Below, one piece after another: positions 27,039 to 36,040 of a stretch of DNA of 64,000 bases. The DNA is taken from the NCBI GenBank assembly GCA_036677685.1, contig JAVBWA010000040.1, positions 9,558-73,557 on the forward strand, in the 5' to 3' direction. The notes beneath the pieces are model-generated. The model made no database searches. It was not told the origin of the DNA and saw only the letters and a list, made by a program, of their open reading frames with translations. The translations under genes were made by a program, and so were the position numbers. The number at the start of each line of letters is the position of its first letter. Positions within the stretch are counted from its first letter, which is position 1. The DNA comes from JAQUBU01 sp036677685 (lineage in GTDB: Bacteria; Bacillota; Syntrophomonadia; Syntrophomonadales; Syntrophomonadaceae).

Positions 27039-28121
27039 TTGGATAAGCAAATGTCATTAATAACGGATAAGGTTCAAAACGGAATCCGTTTATCGCATGA
27101 AGATGGGGTATACCTTTATAATTCCCGTGATTTATTGGCTCTGGCCAAGCTGGCCCGGGACCGGAAGCTGAAAACATCCAACCGGGATGTTTTCTTCAAT
27201 GTTAACCGCCATATTAATCTGACTAATATCTGTGTGTCCCGCTGCCAGTTTTGCGCCTTTGGAGTCGATGAGGACGGGTCGGGAAGACCTTATTTAATGA
27301 CTCCGGAAGCGGCTTTTGAGTATGGGGCGGAGGCTGTGGATTATGGAATAACCGAATTTCATGTGGTAAGTGCTATGCACCCGCATATGGGACTGGATTA
27401 TTATGTAGAAGTAATTAATCGTCTGCACCGGGGGTATCCACATATTCATATCCAGGCCTTTACAGCGGTGGAGATTTTTCATTTTGCAAAAATCAGCGGT
27501 CTTTCAGTCCGTGAAGTATTGACCAGGTTAAAGGATGTTGGTCTTGGCTCTATGCCGGGCGGGGGTGCGGAAATTCTAAATGACAACATTCGCCGGCAGC
27601 TATGCCCGCGCAAGGCTAATAGTGAAGAGTGGCTGGAGGTTCACCGTATTGCGCATGAATTGGGGATTAAGACGAATTGCACCATGTTGTTCGGACATAT
27701 TGAAACTATTGAAGATAGAGTCGCCCATCTCATACGTTTGCGGGAATTACAGGATGAAAGCCCTGGCTTTCAGGCCTTTATACCGCTGCCCTTCCTGCCC
27801 GAAAACACCAAGCTAGATCACTTGAAGAGAACCAGTTCTGTGGATGATCTCAAGACCATTGCCATATCCCGTTTAATGCTGGATAATATCGACCATATCA
27901 AAGCTTTCTGGATTATGCTGAGTCTGCCGATTGCCCAGATCGCCCTGGAGTTCGGAGCGGATGATATAGACGGCACCGTGGTTGAAGAGCGCATCATGCA
28001 TGCAGCCGGGGCCGGCACCGAGAAGGGTATAAGCAAAGATACCATAATCAAAGTTATAAAAGAAGCCGGATATCAACCGGTAGAGCGCGATACGCTCTAT
28101 AATGTCATTAAGGCATATTAA
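27039..28121 (+). CDS. mqnE: Aminofutalosine synthase (radical SAM)
   Basis: A 360-residue radical SAM enzyme of the futalosine menaquinone pathway, joining the mqnA product to adenosine chemistry. The cluster motif is CVSRCQFCAF (CX3CX2C). MqnE-type features are HVVSAMHPH, the GSMPGGGAEI segment and the PLPFLPENT segment, unlike the QGG and WTYQPGNT of MqnC. The start is a TTG at 27039. Downstream come mqnA and mqnC, with 226 bases holding only a low-complexity repeat before mqnA. Confidence 0.9.
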   Translation: MDKQMSLITDKVQNGIRLSHEDGVYLYNSRDLLALAKLARDRKLKTSNRDVFFNVNRHINLTNICVSRCQFCAFGVDEDGSGRPYLMTPEAAFEYGAEAVDYGITEFHVVSAMHPHMGLDYYVEVINRLHRGYPHIHIQAFTAVEIFHFAKISGLSVREVLTRLKDVGLGSMPGGGAEILNDNIRRQLCPRKANSEEWLEVHRIAHELGIKTNCTMLFGHIETIEDRVAHLIRLRELQDESPGFQAFIPLPFLPENTKLDHLKRTSSVDDLKTIAISRLMLDNIDHIKAFWIMLSLPIAQIALEFGADDIDGTVVEERIMHAAGAGTEKGISKDTIIKVIKEAGYQPVERDTLYNVIKAY

Positions 28122-28127
28122 ATGTGA

Positions 28128-28156
28128 GGCGTTAGGCGTGAGGGGTAAGGGGTATT
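28128..28156 (+). repeat. Low-complexity GTGAGG/AAGGGG repeat
   Basis: The sequence GAGGCGTTAGGCGTGAGG followed by GGTAAGGGG resembles the stretch at 22015-22042 after tyrS and, more weakly, one near 6155-6178. Its role is unknown; all lie just 3' of genes. Confidence 0.5.
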
Positions 28157-28347
28157 AAACTCCTGGCTCTTTACTGATTCTATTCCCCTAGCAAGATTTA
28201 CATGAGAAGTATTGGTAATACATGATTCTTTGTGAATTTATATTTGCAGCCTCAAAAGAAGATGTATTCCAAAACTTCCATTCATATTTGAGTGGGTTCT
28301 ATAAGGAATAAAGATGTTTAAAGTACAACCGAAGGGAGTTTGCTTAA

Positions 28348-29175
28348 ATGCAGCCGCGTGTAGGACATATACAATTTATCAATTGTTTCCCGTTGTTTTA
28401 TGGTCTTATTGAGAAGAAATTTTTACTGGAAATCGATCTGATTAAGGGCAGTCCGGCCGATTTAACCAGGATGCTGCAGGCCAACATCCTGGATCTGGCT
28501 CCGATCCCCTCTATATCATACGCCCGCAATTATAAAGACTATGTGCTCCTGCCGGATATATCGATTAGCTGTGATGGCCCGGTTATGAGTATTTACCTGT
28601 TCTCCAAGCTGCCAATAGATCAATTGCACCGCAAAAAGATTGCGCTTACCAATACTTCCGCAACTTCCCAGGCTTTGCTGCGCATTATTATGGCGCGCTA
28701 TTATAATATACAACCCGAATACTTTACTTCCGCTCCCGAATTGGGCGCCATGTTAATGGAAGCCGATGCGGCGCTCTTAATAGGAGATGAAGCTTTGCGC
28801 TCCCGCTACAAGAATAAAGACCGTCTCCATATTTACGACCTTGGTGAGGTATGGAAACAGTTTACCGGCCTGCCCATGGTTTTTGCGGTCTGGGCGATCC
28901 GCCGGGATTTTGCCGCCAAATACCAGCAGCAGTTGCAGGAAATTAAACAGACTTTTTGTGATTCGATAAAATTCTCTTTGGATAATATTCAGGACGTAGC
29001 AGCCAAAGCTTCTCAATGGGAGGACTTTGGAGCCGATTACATGGTCGATTATTTCCATTGCCTGCGTTTTGATTTTAATTCACGCAAGCAGGAAGGATTG
29101 CTGGAATATTTTCGGCAGGCCAAAAATCAGGGCTTGTTAGATGAAGTACCACCTTTGGAAATTTTGGATGTTTAA
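28348..29175 (+). CDS. mqnA: Chorismate dehydratase
   Basis: A 275-residue periplasmic-binding-protein-like enzyme that converts chorismate to 3-enolpyruvylbenzoate, the first futalosine-pathway step. It has the family opening RVGHIQFINCFPLFYGL, then the PADLTRML, APIPSISYARN and LLIGDEALR segments and FAVWAIRRD. It has no signal peptide, as expected for a cytoplasmic enzyme. The ATG follows GAAGGGAG. Two bases separate it from mqnC. Confidence 0.92.
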   Translation: MQPRVGHIQFINCFPLFYGLIEKKFLLEIDLIKGSPADLTRMLQANILDLAPIPSISYARNYKDYVLLPDISISCDGPVMSIYLFSKLPIDQLHRKKIALTNTSATSQALLRIIMARYYNIQPEYFTSAPELGAMLMEADAALLIGDEALRSRYKNKDRLHIYDLGEVWKQFTGLPMVFAVWAIRRDFAAKYQQQLQEIKQTFCDSIKFSLDNIQDVAAKASQWEDFGADYMVDYFHCLRFDFNSRKQEGLLEYFRQAKNQGLLDEVPPLEILDV

Positions 29176-29177
29176 TT

Positions 29178-30254
29178 ATGGAAGCTAAATTGAACGCAAG
29201 CATATTGCTGCAAGATGTGTTAAACGGGCACCGGATGAGTGATGAGGAATTTATCTTGCTTTACCGGGAAGGGGACCTGCTGGAGATAGGGCAGGCTGCC
29301 AATCAAATCCGGGTCAAGCGATTTCCCGGTAATACAGCGACATTTGTTATTGACCGCAATATAAACTACACCAATATTTGTTCCTGCCAGTGCAAGTTTT
29401 GCGCTTTTTACCGCCGTAAGGAAGATGCCGATGCTTATGTTATTAACCGGGAAACCTTAATGGGAAAGATTGATGAAGCGGTAAAACTTGGTGCATCACA
29501 ACTAATGATTCAGGGCGGTTTAAACGAAGACCTGGGTATAGAATTTTTTGAAGATATATTTGCTGCTATTAAAGCCCGTTATGATATATACATTCATTCG
29601 CTTACCGCACCGGAAATCGTATATATAGCCCGAAATTCCGGATTGACCATTAAGGATACGCTGCTGCGCCTGCAGAGGGCGGGGCTGGACTCCCTGCCTG
29701 GAGGAGGTGCGGAAGTCCTGCATGATGAAGTACGCCAGGTGATCAGCCCCAATAAAATAAAAAGCCGGGAGTGGCTGGAAGTCATGCGGACTGCCCACAC
29801 GATAGGTATAAAATCCACGGCTACCATGATGATGGGAAGTATCGACAACCTGGAACACCGCCTGGTTCATTTGCAGCAAATAAGGAAATTGCAGGATGAA
29901 ACCGGGGGGTTTAGATCCTTTATAGTCTGGACTTACCAGCCTGGCAACACCGAACTGATGGGAGATAAGCTATCATCCCTGGAGTATCTGCGTTTTCTGG
30001 CTTTGGCACGCCTATACCTGGATAATTTCGAACATATTCAAGGTAACTGGTTGACCCAGGGCCAAAAAATCGGGCAGTTGTCGCTATTCTTCGGCGCTGA
30101 TGATTTGGGCAGCATTATGATTGAGGAAAACGTTGTACGGGCCGCCGGGGTGGAATATAAGATGCAAAAGAGTGAAATGATTGAATTAATCAGAGCGGCT
30201 GGCCGGGTCCCGGCTCTGCGTGATACGGAATACAACATAGTGGAAAAGTATTAG
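29178..30254 (+). CDS. mqnC: Dehypoxanthine futalosine cyclase (radical SAM)
   Basis: A 358-residue radical SAM enzyme that cyclises dehypoxanthine futalosine. The cluster motif is CSCQCKFCAF. MqnC-type segments are MIQGGLNEDLGI, SLPGGGAEVL, TATMMMGS and WTYQPGNTEL. It is paralogous to mqnE in the same cluster, but the substrate-region motifs separate the two. It follows mqnA by two bases, so translation is probably coupled. mqnB and mqnD homologues are not in the window under their usual form. Confidence 0.92.
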   Translation: MEAKLNASILLQDVLNGHRMSDEEFILLYREGDLLEIGQAANQIRVKRFPGNTATFVIDRNINYTNICSCQCKFCAFYRRKEDADAYVINRETLMGKIDEAVKLGASQLMIQGGLNEDLGIEFFEDIFAAIKARYDIYIHSLTAPEIVYIARNSGLTIKDTLLRLQRAGLDSLPGGGAEVLHDEVRQVISPNKIKSREWLEVMRTAHTIGIKSTATMMMGSIDNLEHRLVHLQQIRKLQDETGGFRSFIVWTYQPGNTELMGDKLSSLEYLRFLALARLYLDNFEHIQGNWLTQGQKIGQLSLFFGADDLGSIMIEENVVRAAGVEYKMQKSEMIELIRAAGRVPALRDTEYNIVEKY

Positions 30255-30366
30255 TCGATGTATGTTAAACCTATAGGAAAGGTATATACATATTATAGAT
30301 GAAAAGAGATAAAGGCAATGTCTGCAAAATTATCGTTAAACCAGATTCGATTTAAGGAGATCAACC

Positions 30367-31230
30367 ATGGATATACCGAAATGTGAAATAGGCTTGATCG
30401 GCGGCTCCGGTACCCTTAGTGCAGAAATACCGGAAGACCTGGGATTGGATTATATAGAAGTTAAAGCCAGGAATTTGATATTTGAGACCCCTTACGGCTC
30501 CAGCCCTGAGTTCAAGTGCTTGTGGCTGCATAAGGCAGGGGGACACACCCGCTCAACGGGAATGTCCCCCACAAAAGTCCTGTGCTGCAGGATGCATGGC
30601 TGGAGATCCGGAGTAAGCCGTGCCGATGCTTCACGACAGGTTTTTTGGGTTTTTAAACAGGCGGGAGTTAAAAAAGTGCTGGCCGAGGGCGGTGTTGGAG
30701 CTATAAATCACCTGCTTCGACCCCGGGATATTGTCATTCCCCATGATTATATGGATTTTTCGATGCGCAAGGATGTATGCCTGGAAGATAGATATCTGCT
30801 TATGATGCGTGATGCGTTATGTGTTAATATGATAAAAAAGCTGGATGAAACTATAACTCACCATTGGACAAAGGGAAGGGTTTTTGACCGGGGTGTTTAT
30901 GTCAACACTGACGGGCGGCACTTTGAAAGCCCGGCGGAAGTTGGCATGTTTAAAATGTCCGGGGGGGACATAGTGGGGCAAAGCCTCTGCCCGGAAGTTT
31001 ACCTGGCCAGGGAAATCGGGGCTTGTTATGCAGGTGTGTATCTGGTGGTAAACTATGCGGAGGGAATTGTCAGTCCCTGGCAGCATGAAGAATTGAAAGA
31101 TATATTTAATATGGAGAGCCTGGCTTTGGGGAGATGTGTATTTGAATTTCTAAGGGGCCTGGAATTCGAAAAATCATGCAATTGCGCTGAACTGCGCAAG
31201 GATACCCTTTTAACAAAAGTATTTAAATAA
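30367..31230 (+). CDS. MTAP-family nucleoside phosphorylase (possible MqnB substitute)
   Basis: A 287-residue purine nucleoside phosphorylase of the MTAP type. The phosphate loop is IGGSGT (residues 11-16). Later segments are RMHGWRSGVSRADASRQ, AEGGVGAINHLL and MSGGDIVGQSLCPEVYLARE, the last typical of the family. Next to mqnE-A-C it probably removes adenine from 6-amino-6-deoxyfutalosine in place of MqnB (inferred from context). Residues 58-68 are encoded by a GC-rich hairpin and look like an in-frame insertion. The ATG follows AAGGAGATC. Confidence 0.8.
   Translation: MDIPKCEIGLIGGSGTLSAEIPEDLGLDYIEVKARNLIFETPYGSSPEFKCLWLHKAGGHTRSTGMSPTKVLCCRMHGWRSGVSRADASRQVFWVFKQAGVKKVLAEGGVGAINHLLRPRDIVIPHDYMDFSMRKDVCLEDRYLLMMRDALCVNMIKKLDETITHHWTKGRVFDRGVYVNTDGRHFESPAEVGMFKMSGGDIVGQSLCPEVYLAREIGACYAGVYLVVNYAEGIVSPWQHEELKDIFNMESLALGRCVFEFLRGLEFEKSCNCAELRKDTLLTKVFK
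30538..30570. repeat. REP-like hairpin inside the MTAP-family gene
   Basis: GGGGGACA (30538-30545) pairs with TGTCCCCC (30563-30570), with an inner stem CCCG/CGGG around CTCAA. The two-stage palindrome is unlike the surrounding coding sequence and has a REP shape. The reading frame stays open through it. Confidence 0.7.
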
Positions 31231-31318
31231 TGAGGCTTCCTACTTAAGAACCATCACTAATGTAAAACCGTAGTTAATTGCGGCAGGTTAAGGCTCAAGA
31301 CGAATGGGAGGAATTAAA

Positions 31319-34093
31319 ATGAGGACGGAAAACCGAAAACCCATAAGCAGTACCATTAAACTGCTGATATTTGTGGTTATACTGATGGCAGCTTCCAAAA
31401 TAGCGAGCCTTTATATGGAATGGCTGTGGTTCCAATCAGTTGATTTTTCCAGTGTTTTTTCCACAATACTGCTGAACAAAATAGCCCTCTATATTGTTAT
31501 GTTCCTGGCTACCCTGGCATTGTTCATGTTTAACCTGCATTTGACCCGGCGACATTTGGGTACCATTGAGGATCGCCCCGATGAAACTGAAGACGGACGC
31601 AATATAATATATTTGAACCGGGACAGTTCGGGCTGGCAAAATTTCCTCAAAGGCAAAAACTCCAAATGGCTGTTTATCGCGGTAAGCCTTTTTGCGGCAT
31701 TCGTAGTCAGCTCGGTGGCAGCCGAAAACTGGGTAATAGTCCAACAATACATTAATCGTGTAACGATAGGCACCGTTGACCCGGTTTTTCACAAAGACCT
31801 GAGTTTTTATTTCTTTAACCTTTCCTTTTATAAATTCATCTACAGCACCTTAATGATGGCGATGATCCTGCTCATTACAGTCACTGCAGCTGTCTACCTG
31901 GTTAATGCCTCGTCCGAACTTTTGTTCGGTGATTGGCGGCAATTCAGTTTTGCCAAAGGGCATATGGCAGTTCTGCTGGCTCTGGTATTTGGACTGAAAG
32001 CCTGGGGCTACAAGCTGGCTGCTTATAATATACTGTTTTCTTCTTCGGGGATTATTTACGGAGCAAGTTATACCGATATATTTGCCCGTCTGCTGTCCTA
32101 CCGTGTCTTGCTCCTGGTATCGGCGGCCCTGGCGATAGTTATTTTAGTTAACATTTTCTTCAAGAAATTTAGCTGGATTTTGATCAGCTTGGGAGCCTGG
32201 CTGCTGCTGGCAGTGGTATTAGGTGGGGTTTACCCGTCACTGATTCAAAATCTAGTAGTTAAACCCAATGAATATAACAAAGAAAAGCCTTATATCGAAA
32301 ACGCCATAAAATTCACCCGCCAGGCCTATGCTCTGGATGCCGCCGAAATTAAGGAATTTAAACTCGATAACAGCACTCTTGACATAAGCAATCCGGATTA
32401 TCAAAGCACCATAAACAACATCCGCCTCTGGGACTGGCAGCCCATAAAAACCACCTACAAAAACCTCCAGCAGCTGCGCAGTTATTATGTTTTCAACGAT
32501 GTTGATGTTGACCGTTATATGGTAAACGATCAATACCGGCAGGTTATGATTGCGGCCCGGGAAATTGACCAGGAAGAACTTCCTTCCACAGCCAAGACCT
32601 GGATTAACCAGCGCCTGATGTACACCCATGGCTACGGCGTAGTGATCAGCCCGGTTAATGAAATTGCGGAAGAAGGCTTCCCTAAATTCTTTATCAAAGA
32701 TATACCGCCGCGCTCCAGCGATAATTTAAAAATAAAGAGACCGGAAATATATTTTGGCGAAAGCACCAATGACTATGTAATAGTTAATACCAAGCAGAAA
32801 GAATTTGATTATCCGGCCGGAGAAAAGAATGTAAATTCCATATACCAGGGTAAAGACGGTATTCAAATTAAAAACATTGCCCGCCGCCTTTTATTTAGCT
32901 GGGCATTAAAAGACTATAAAATGCTGCTGTCCACTGAAATCACCAACCAAAGCCAGATCCTAATGAACCGCAACATCACACAGAGAACCCAGATGGTGGC
33001 GCCGTATCTGCAGTTTGACAGCGATCCCTATATGGTGGTAAACGATGACGGCAAGCTCTACTGGATGCTGGACGCCTATACGGTTACCGATAAATATCCG
33101 TATTCACAGCCTTTTGACGATTATGGCAACAATTATATCCGCAATTCTGTAAAAGTGGTACTGGATGCCTATTCGGGAAAAATGAATTTTTATATTGCAG
33201 ACCCCACTGACCCTATTATTCAAACTTATAGCAAAATATTTCCCCAGGTCTATAAACCACTGGCCCAAATGCCGGCCGGTCTTAAAAAACATCTCCGCTA
33301 TCCGGAAGATATATTCACCGTTCAGGCTGAGATGTACAAAACATTCCATATGACCGATTCCTCGGTTTTCTATAATAAAGAAGACCCGTGGCTGATTCCC
33401 AACGAGATTATGGGCAGTGAACTCACCAAAATGGAGCCTTATTATATTGTCATGCACCTGCCGGGAGCAGCTAAAGCGGAATATATACTGATGACCCCAT
33501 TTTCGCCGAAGAGCCGCCCCAATATGGTGGCGTGGATGGCAACCCGTATGGATGGGGACAATTATGGCAAAATGCTGGTCTATCGTTTCCCCAAACAGGA
33601 GACTATTTATGGTCCGGAGCAGATAGAATCGCGGATCAACCAGAATACTGAAATATCACAGCAATTGAGCCTCTGGGATCAGCGGGGATCTCAGGTATAT
33701 CGAGGCAATCTCTTAGTTATTCCCTTGAAAAACTCCATAATCTACGTGGAACCGCTTTACCTGCAGGCGCAAAACAACAAGCTGCCCGAGCTTAAGCGGG
33801 TGATCGTAGCATTTGAAAATAAAATTGTAATGGAACCATCACTGGATCAAGCTTTGTTAAAGCTGTTTAATAAGAGTTCAGGTTCAGCTGCAACTGAAAA
33901 GGTTGAAAAACCAGTAATAAACGTGGACGACAATCTGGCTACTACCGAGGGGATTGAAGGTCTGGCGAAACTGGCCCGCGAGTATTATGACCGGGCCAAC
34001 CAACTGCTCAAAGAAGGCGATTGGGCTGGTTATGGCGAGAATATCGATAAATTGAATGAAGTTATTAGCAAGCTGGAAGCTGCAGCGAAGTAG
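31319..34093 (+). CDS. UPF0182 family membrane protein
   Basis: A large membrane protein of about 924 residues. It has seven hydrophobic helices in the first 310 residues, including WLWF, YFFNLSFYKF and GAWLLLAVVLGGVYPSLIQ. A long extracytoplasmic domain follows (about 320-860), with DVDRYMVNDQYRQVMIAAREID and GYGVVISPVNE typical of UPF0182. A charged C-terminal helix ends it. The function is unknown. I chose the ATG at 31319, preceded by GGGAGGAAT. It is close to the SGNH gene and may be co-transcribed with it. Confidence 0.9.
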   Translation: MRTENRKPISSTIKLLIFVVILMAASKIASLYMEWLWFQSVDFSSVFSTILLNKIALYIVMFLATLALFMFNLHLTRRHLGTIEDRPDETEDGRNIIYLNRDSSGWQNFLKGKNSKWLFIAVSLFAAFVVSSVAAENWVIVQQYINRVTIGTVDPVFHKDLSFYFFNLSFYKFIYSTLMMAMILLITVTAAVYLVNASSELLFGDWRQFSFAKGHMAVLLALVFGLKAWGYKLAAYNILFSSSGIIYGASYTDIFARLLSYRVLLLVSAALAIVILVNIFFKKFSWILISLGAWLLLAVVLGGVYPSLIQNLVVKPNEYNKEKPYIENAIKFTRQAYALDAAEIKEFKLDNSTLDISNPDYQSTINNIRLWDWQPIKTTYKNLQQLRSYYVFNDVDVDRYMVNDQYRQVMIAAREIDQEELPSTAKTWINQRLMYTHGYGVVISPVNEIAEEGFPKFFIKDIPPRSSDNLKIKRPEIYFGESTNDYVIVNTKQKEFDYPAGEKNVNSIYQGKDGIQIKNIARRLLFSWALKDYKMLLSTEITNQSQILMNRNITQRTQMVAPYLQFDSDPYMVVNDDGKLYWMLDAYTVTDKYPYSQPFDDYGNNYIRNSVKVVLDAYSGKMNFYIADPTDPIIQTYSKIFPQVYKPLAQMPAGLKKHLRYPEDIFTVQAEMYKTFHMTDSSVFYNKEDPWLIPNEIMGSELTKMEPYYIVMHLPGAAKAEYILMTPFSPKSRPNMVAWMATRMDGDNYGKMLVYRFPKQETIYGPEQIESRINQNTEISQQLSLWDQRGSQVYRGNLLVIPLKNSIIYVEPLYLQAQNNKLPELKRVIVAFENKIVMEPSLDQALLKLFNKSSGSAATEKVEKPVINVDDNLATTEGIEGLAKLAREYYDRANQLLKEGDWAGYGENIDKLNEVISKLEAAAK

Positions 34094-34114
34094 TAATACC
34101 GGAGGATAGAAGGA

Positions 34115-34663
34115 ATGAGGGATAAAGTTAAGATTGTATGCCTGGGGGACAGCATAACCTATGGATTTCCTTTCGGACCCCAGGCTTCATGGGTACGGAT
34201 GCTCGATGAAGTAATTGACGGAGAAATAATTAACAAGGGCATTAACGGCAACATGACCACGGATATGCTGAACCGTTTTGAACGGGCTGTTTTAAACAAC
34301 AATCCCACCCATGTTATTATCATGGGTGGGATTAATGACGTTATCTGCGGAGAATCCTTTGACCGTATTGTTTGGAATATACGAAGCATGACGGAAATGG
34401 CAAGGGCGGCCAAAATAGAGGTAATTCTGGGTATTCCCACCGGGGTGGATGATCCCTACTGGGAAAAGCTGCTTACCCGGATACGCCTCTGGATCAAAGA
34501 TTATGCCAAAGAAAACCAGATAAAAACCATTGATTTTGACCGGGCTTTTTTTGATGCCGACGGCAATTTGAAAGACGAACTATTGCTTGCCGATGGCGGT
34601 CATCCCACCATAGCCGGCTACCAGGCCATGTTCGAGCAGATCGACTTCAGGGTATTTGATTAA
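34115..34663 (+). CDS. SGNH/GDSL-family hydrolase
   Basis: A 182-residue esterase/lipase-fold hydrolase. The four blocks are visible: GDSITYG (nucleophile Ser, block I), a GINGNMT loop (Gly), GGINDV (Asn, block III) and DGGHPTIAGY (Asp and His, block V). It has no signal peptide, so it is probably cytoplasmic. The substrate is unknown. It follows the UPF0182 gene by 21 bases, with ACCGGAGGA as its ribosome-binding site. Confidence 0.88.
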   Translation: MRDKVKIVCLGDSITYGFPFGPQASWVRMLDEVIDGEIINKGINGNMTTDMLNRFERAVLNNNPTHVIIMGGINDVICGESFDRIVWNIRSMTEMARAAKIEVILGIPTGVDDPYWEKLLTRIRLWIKDYAKENQIKTIDFDRAFFDADGNLKDELLLADGGHPTIAGYQAMFEQIDFRVFD

Positions 34664-34885
34664 TATAATTGGACTACACCGTTACCGGTACTTTTTCCGG
34701 ATGGACAAGGGTTCTTTCGTTTGCCCGTTATACCTGTACTTTTTCAAGTTCCCGGACCATGTCCATGATACTGCTGAAACTGGATGCTATGACATAATCA
34801 CTTGCTTAAAACAGATTCTCCTTTCACCTCTAAACAAATCATATCTTGCCTAAAATTTCCCGGGGATTAAAAAATATTGTTTATC
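34664..34885. other. Gene-free interval before the GntR/ABC operon
   Basis: Together with the promoter region this is about 300 bases without a gene. A 65-codon frame here has no ribosome-binding site or motif. The region contains CCGGATGGACAAGG and several short palindromes but no clear terminator. Confidence 0.4.
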
Positions 34886-34943
34886 TTGACAAAGGGGCAA
34901 TTATATACATAGAATAATAGTGTACTAAATAACTAGTGCACTA
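34886..34943 (+). promoter_or_regulatory. Promoter and candidate operator of the GntR/ABC operon
   Basis: TTGACA (34886-34891) and TAGAAT (34910-34915) are 18 bases apart. Immediately downstream, TAGTGTACTA (34918-34927) and TAGTGCACTA (34934-34943) form an inverted repeat with one mismatch. Each half is itself nearly palindromic. This fits autoregulation by the GntR protein. Confidence 0.7.
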
Positions 34944-34970
34944 AAGCGGTGAGATGGGGGTGAGCAAAAA

Positions 34971-35348
34971 ATGGACTTTGATTTGGCCCGACCAATATAC
35001 CAGCAAATCATCGATGATTTTAAAAAACAAATGATCCGGGGCGAACTGCGGAAAGGGGAACGGATTCCGTCCCAGCGGGAATACGCGGAAAGAGTTCGAA
35101 TCAATCCCAATACAGTACAGCGGGCATACCGGGAAATGGAGAACATGAAGATGGTTGAGACATTGAGAGGTCAGGGAACATACGTGAATATAAGTGATGA
35201 AGGCCTGCAAATGCTTAAAAATGAGATGGCCAGAGCTTTATTGAGGAATTTTGTCCTGGAAATGCGTGCTCTGGGGTTTGATGATGAAGAGACGGTTAAG
35301 ATGCTGCAGGCTGAGCAAACAAGAGGAGAGGGGGATAATAAGCAGTGA
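34971..35348 (+). CDS. GntR-family regulator, YtrA subfamily
   Basis: A 125-residue regulator with the winged-helix domain (IYQQIIDDFKKQMIRGELRKGERIPSQREYAERVRINPNTVQRAYREME) and only a short helical C-terminus, as in the YtrA subfamily that controls ABC transporters. The ATG follows GGGGGTGAG. Its stop overlaps the GTG start of the ATPase gene, so the three genes form an operon, presumably repressed through the operator upstream. Confidence 0.9.
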   Translation: MDFDLARPIYQQIIDDFKKQMIRGELRKGERIPSQREYAERVRINPNTVQRAYREMENMKMVETLRGQGTYVNISDEGLQMLKNEMARALLRNFVLEMRALGFDDEETVKMLQAEQTRGEGDNKQ

Positions 35349-36040
35349 TCGAATTTATTAATGTATCCAAACAATTTGGTACTACAGTGGCCTTGAACAA
35401 CCTTAGCTTAAACTTTCAAACAGGCCGAATTACCGGTCTATTTGGTCCCAACGGGGCAGGCAAATCCACCAGTCTGAAAATGATCGTAGGATTAAACCGT
35501 CCTGACCGGGGTGAAATAAGGGTACATGGACAGACACCCGTGGAGTGCAAGGATTCCATAGCCTATCTTCCGGAAATCGACCACCTCTACCCGTGGATGA
35601 ATATTAAACAGGCTGCCGGATTTATGCAGAGTTTCTATGCTGATTGGGATGAAGAGAAATACCGGGAGTTGCTGGTTTTTCTTAACCTCGATGAACAGAT
35701 GAAGATAAGCAAGATATCCAAAGGCCAGCGGGCCAAGACCAAGCTTTTGCTGGCCACAGCGCGGTGTTCCCGTTATCTGTTGCTGGATGAACCGTTGTCC
35801 GGCATAGACATTTTAACCCGCGAGGAAATAATTCAAACCCTTATCAGGGATTATCGCGAAGGAGAACAGACTGTTATAATTTCCACCCATGAGATCGATG
35901 ATGTGGAAGGGCTGGTGGACGAAGTCATTTTTCTAAACCGCGGCCAGGTAAAACTATCGGGAAATGCCGATCAATTACGTGAGGAAAAGGGAATGTCCCT
36001 GGTGGAGATAATGAAGGAGGAATTCAGGCATGCAAACTAA
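35345..36040 (+). CDS. ABC transporter ATP-binding protein
   Basis: A 231-residue ATPase. Walker A is FGPNGAGKST, the signature region is ISKGQRAKTKLLLA (a variant of LSGGQ), Walker B is YLLLDEPLSGID, and the H-loop is STHEIDD. It pairs with the downstream permease, overlapping by 11 bases. It resembles the YtrB type. The substrate is not deducible; in Firmicutes such operons often respond to cell-wall antibiotics. Confidence 0.92.
   Translation: MIEFINVSKQFGTTVALNNLSLNFQTGRITGLFGPNGAGKSTSLKMIVGLNRPDRGEIRVHGQTPVECKDSIAYLPEIDHLYPWMNIKQAAGFMQSFYADWDEEKYRELLVFLNLDEQMKISKISKGQRAKTKLLLATARCSRYLLLDEPLSGIDILTREEIIQTLIRDYREGEQTVIISTHEIDDVEGLVDEVIFLNRGQVKLSGNADQLREEKGMSLVEIMKEEFRHAN

Noticed and set aside
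34656..34853. 65-codon frame after the SGNH gene
   Set aside because: No ribosome-binding site or motif; it overlaps the end of the SGNH gene.
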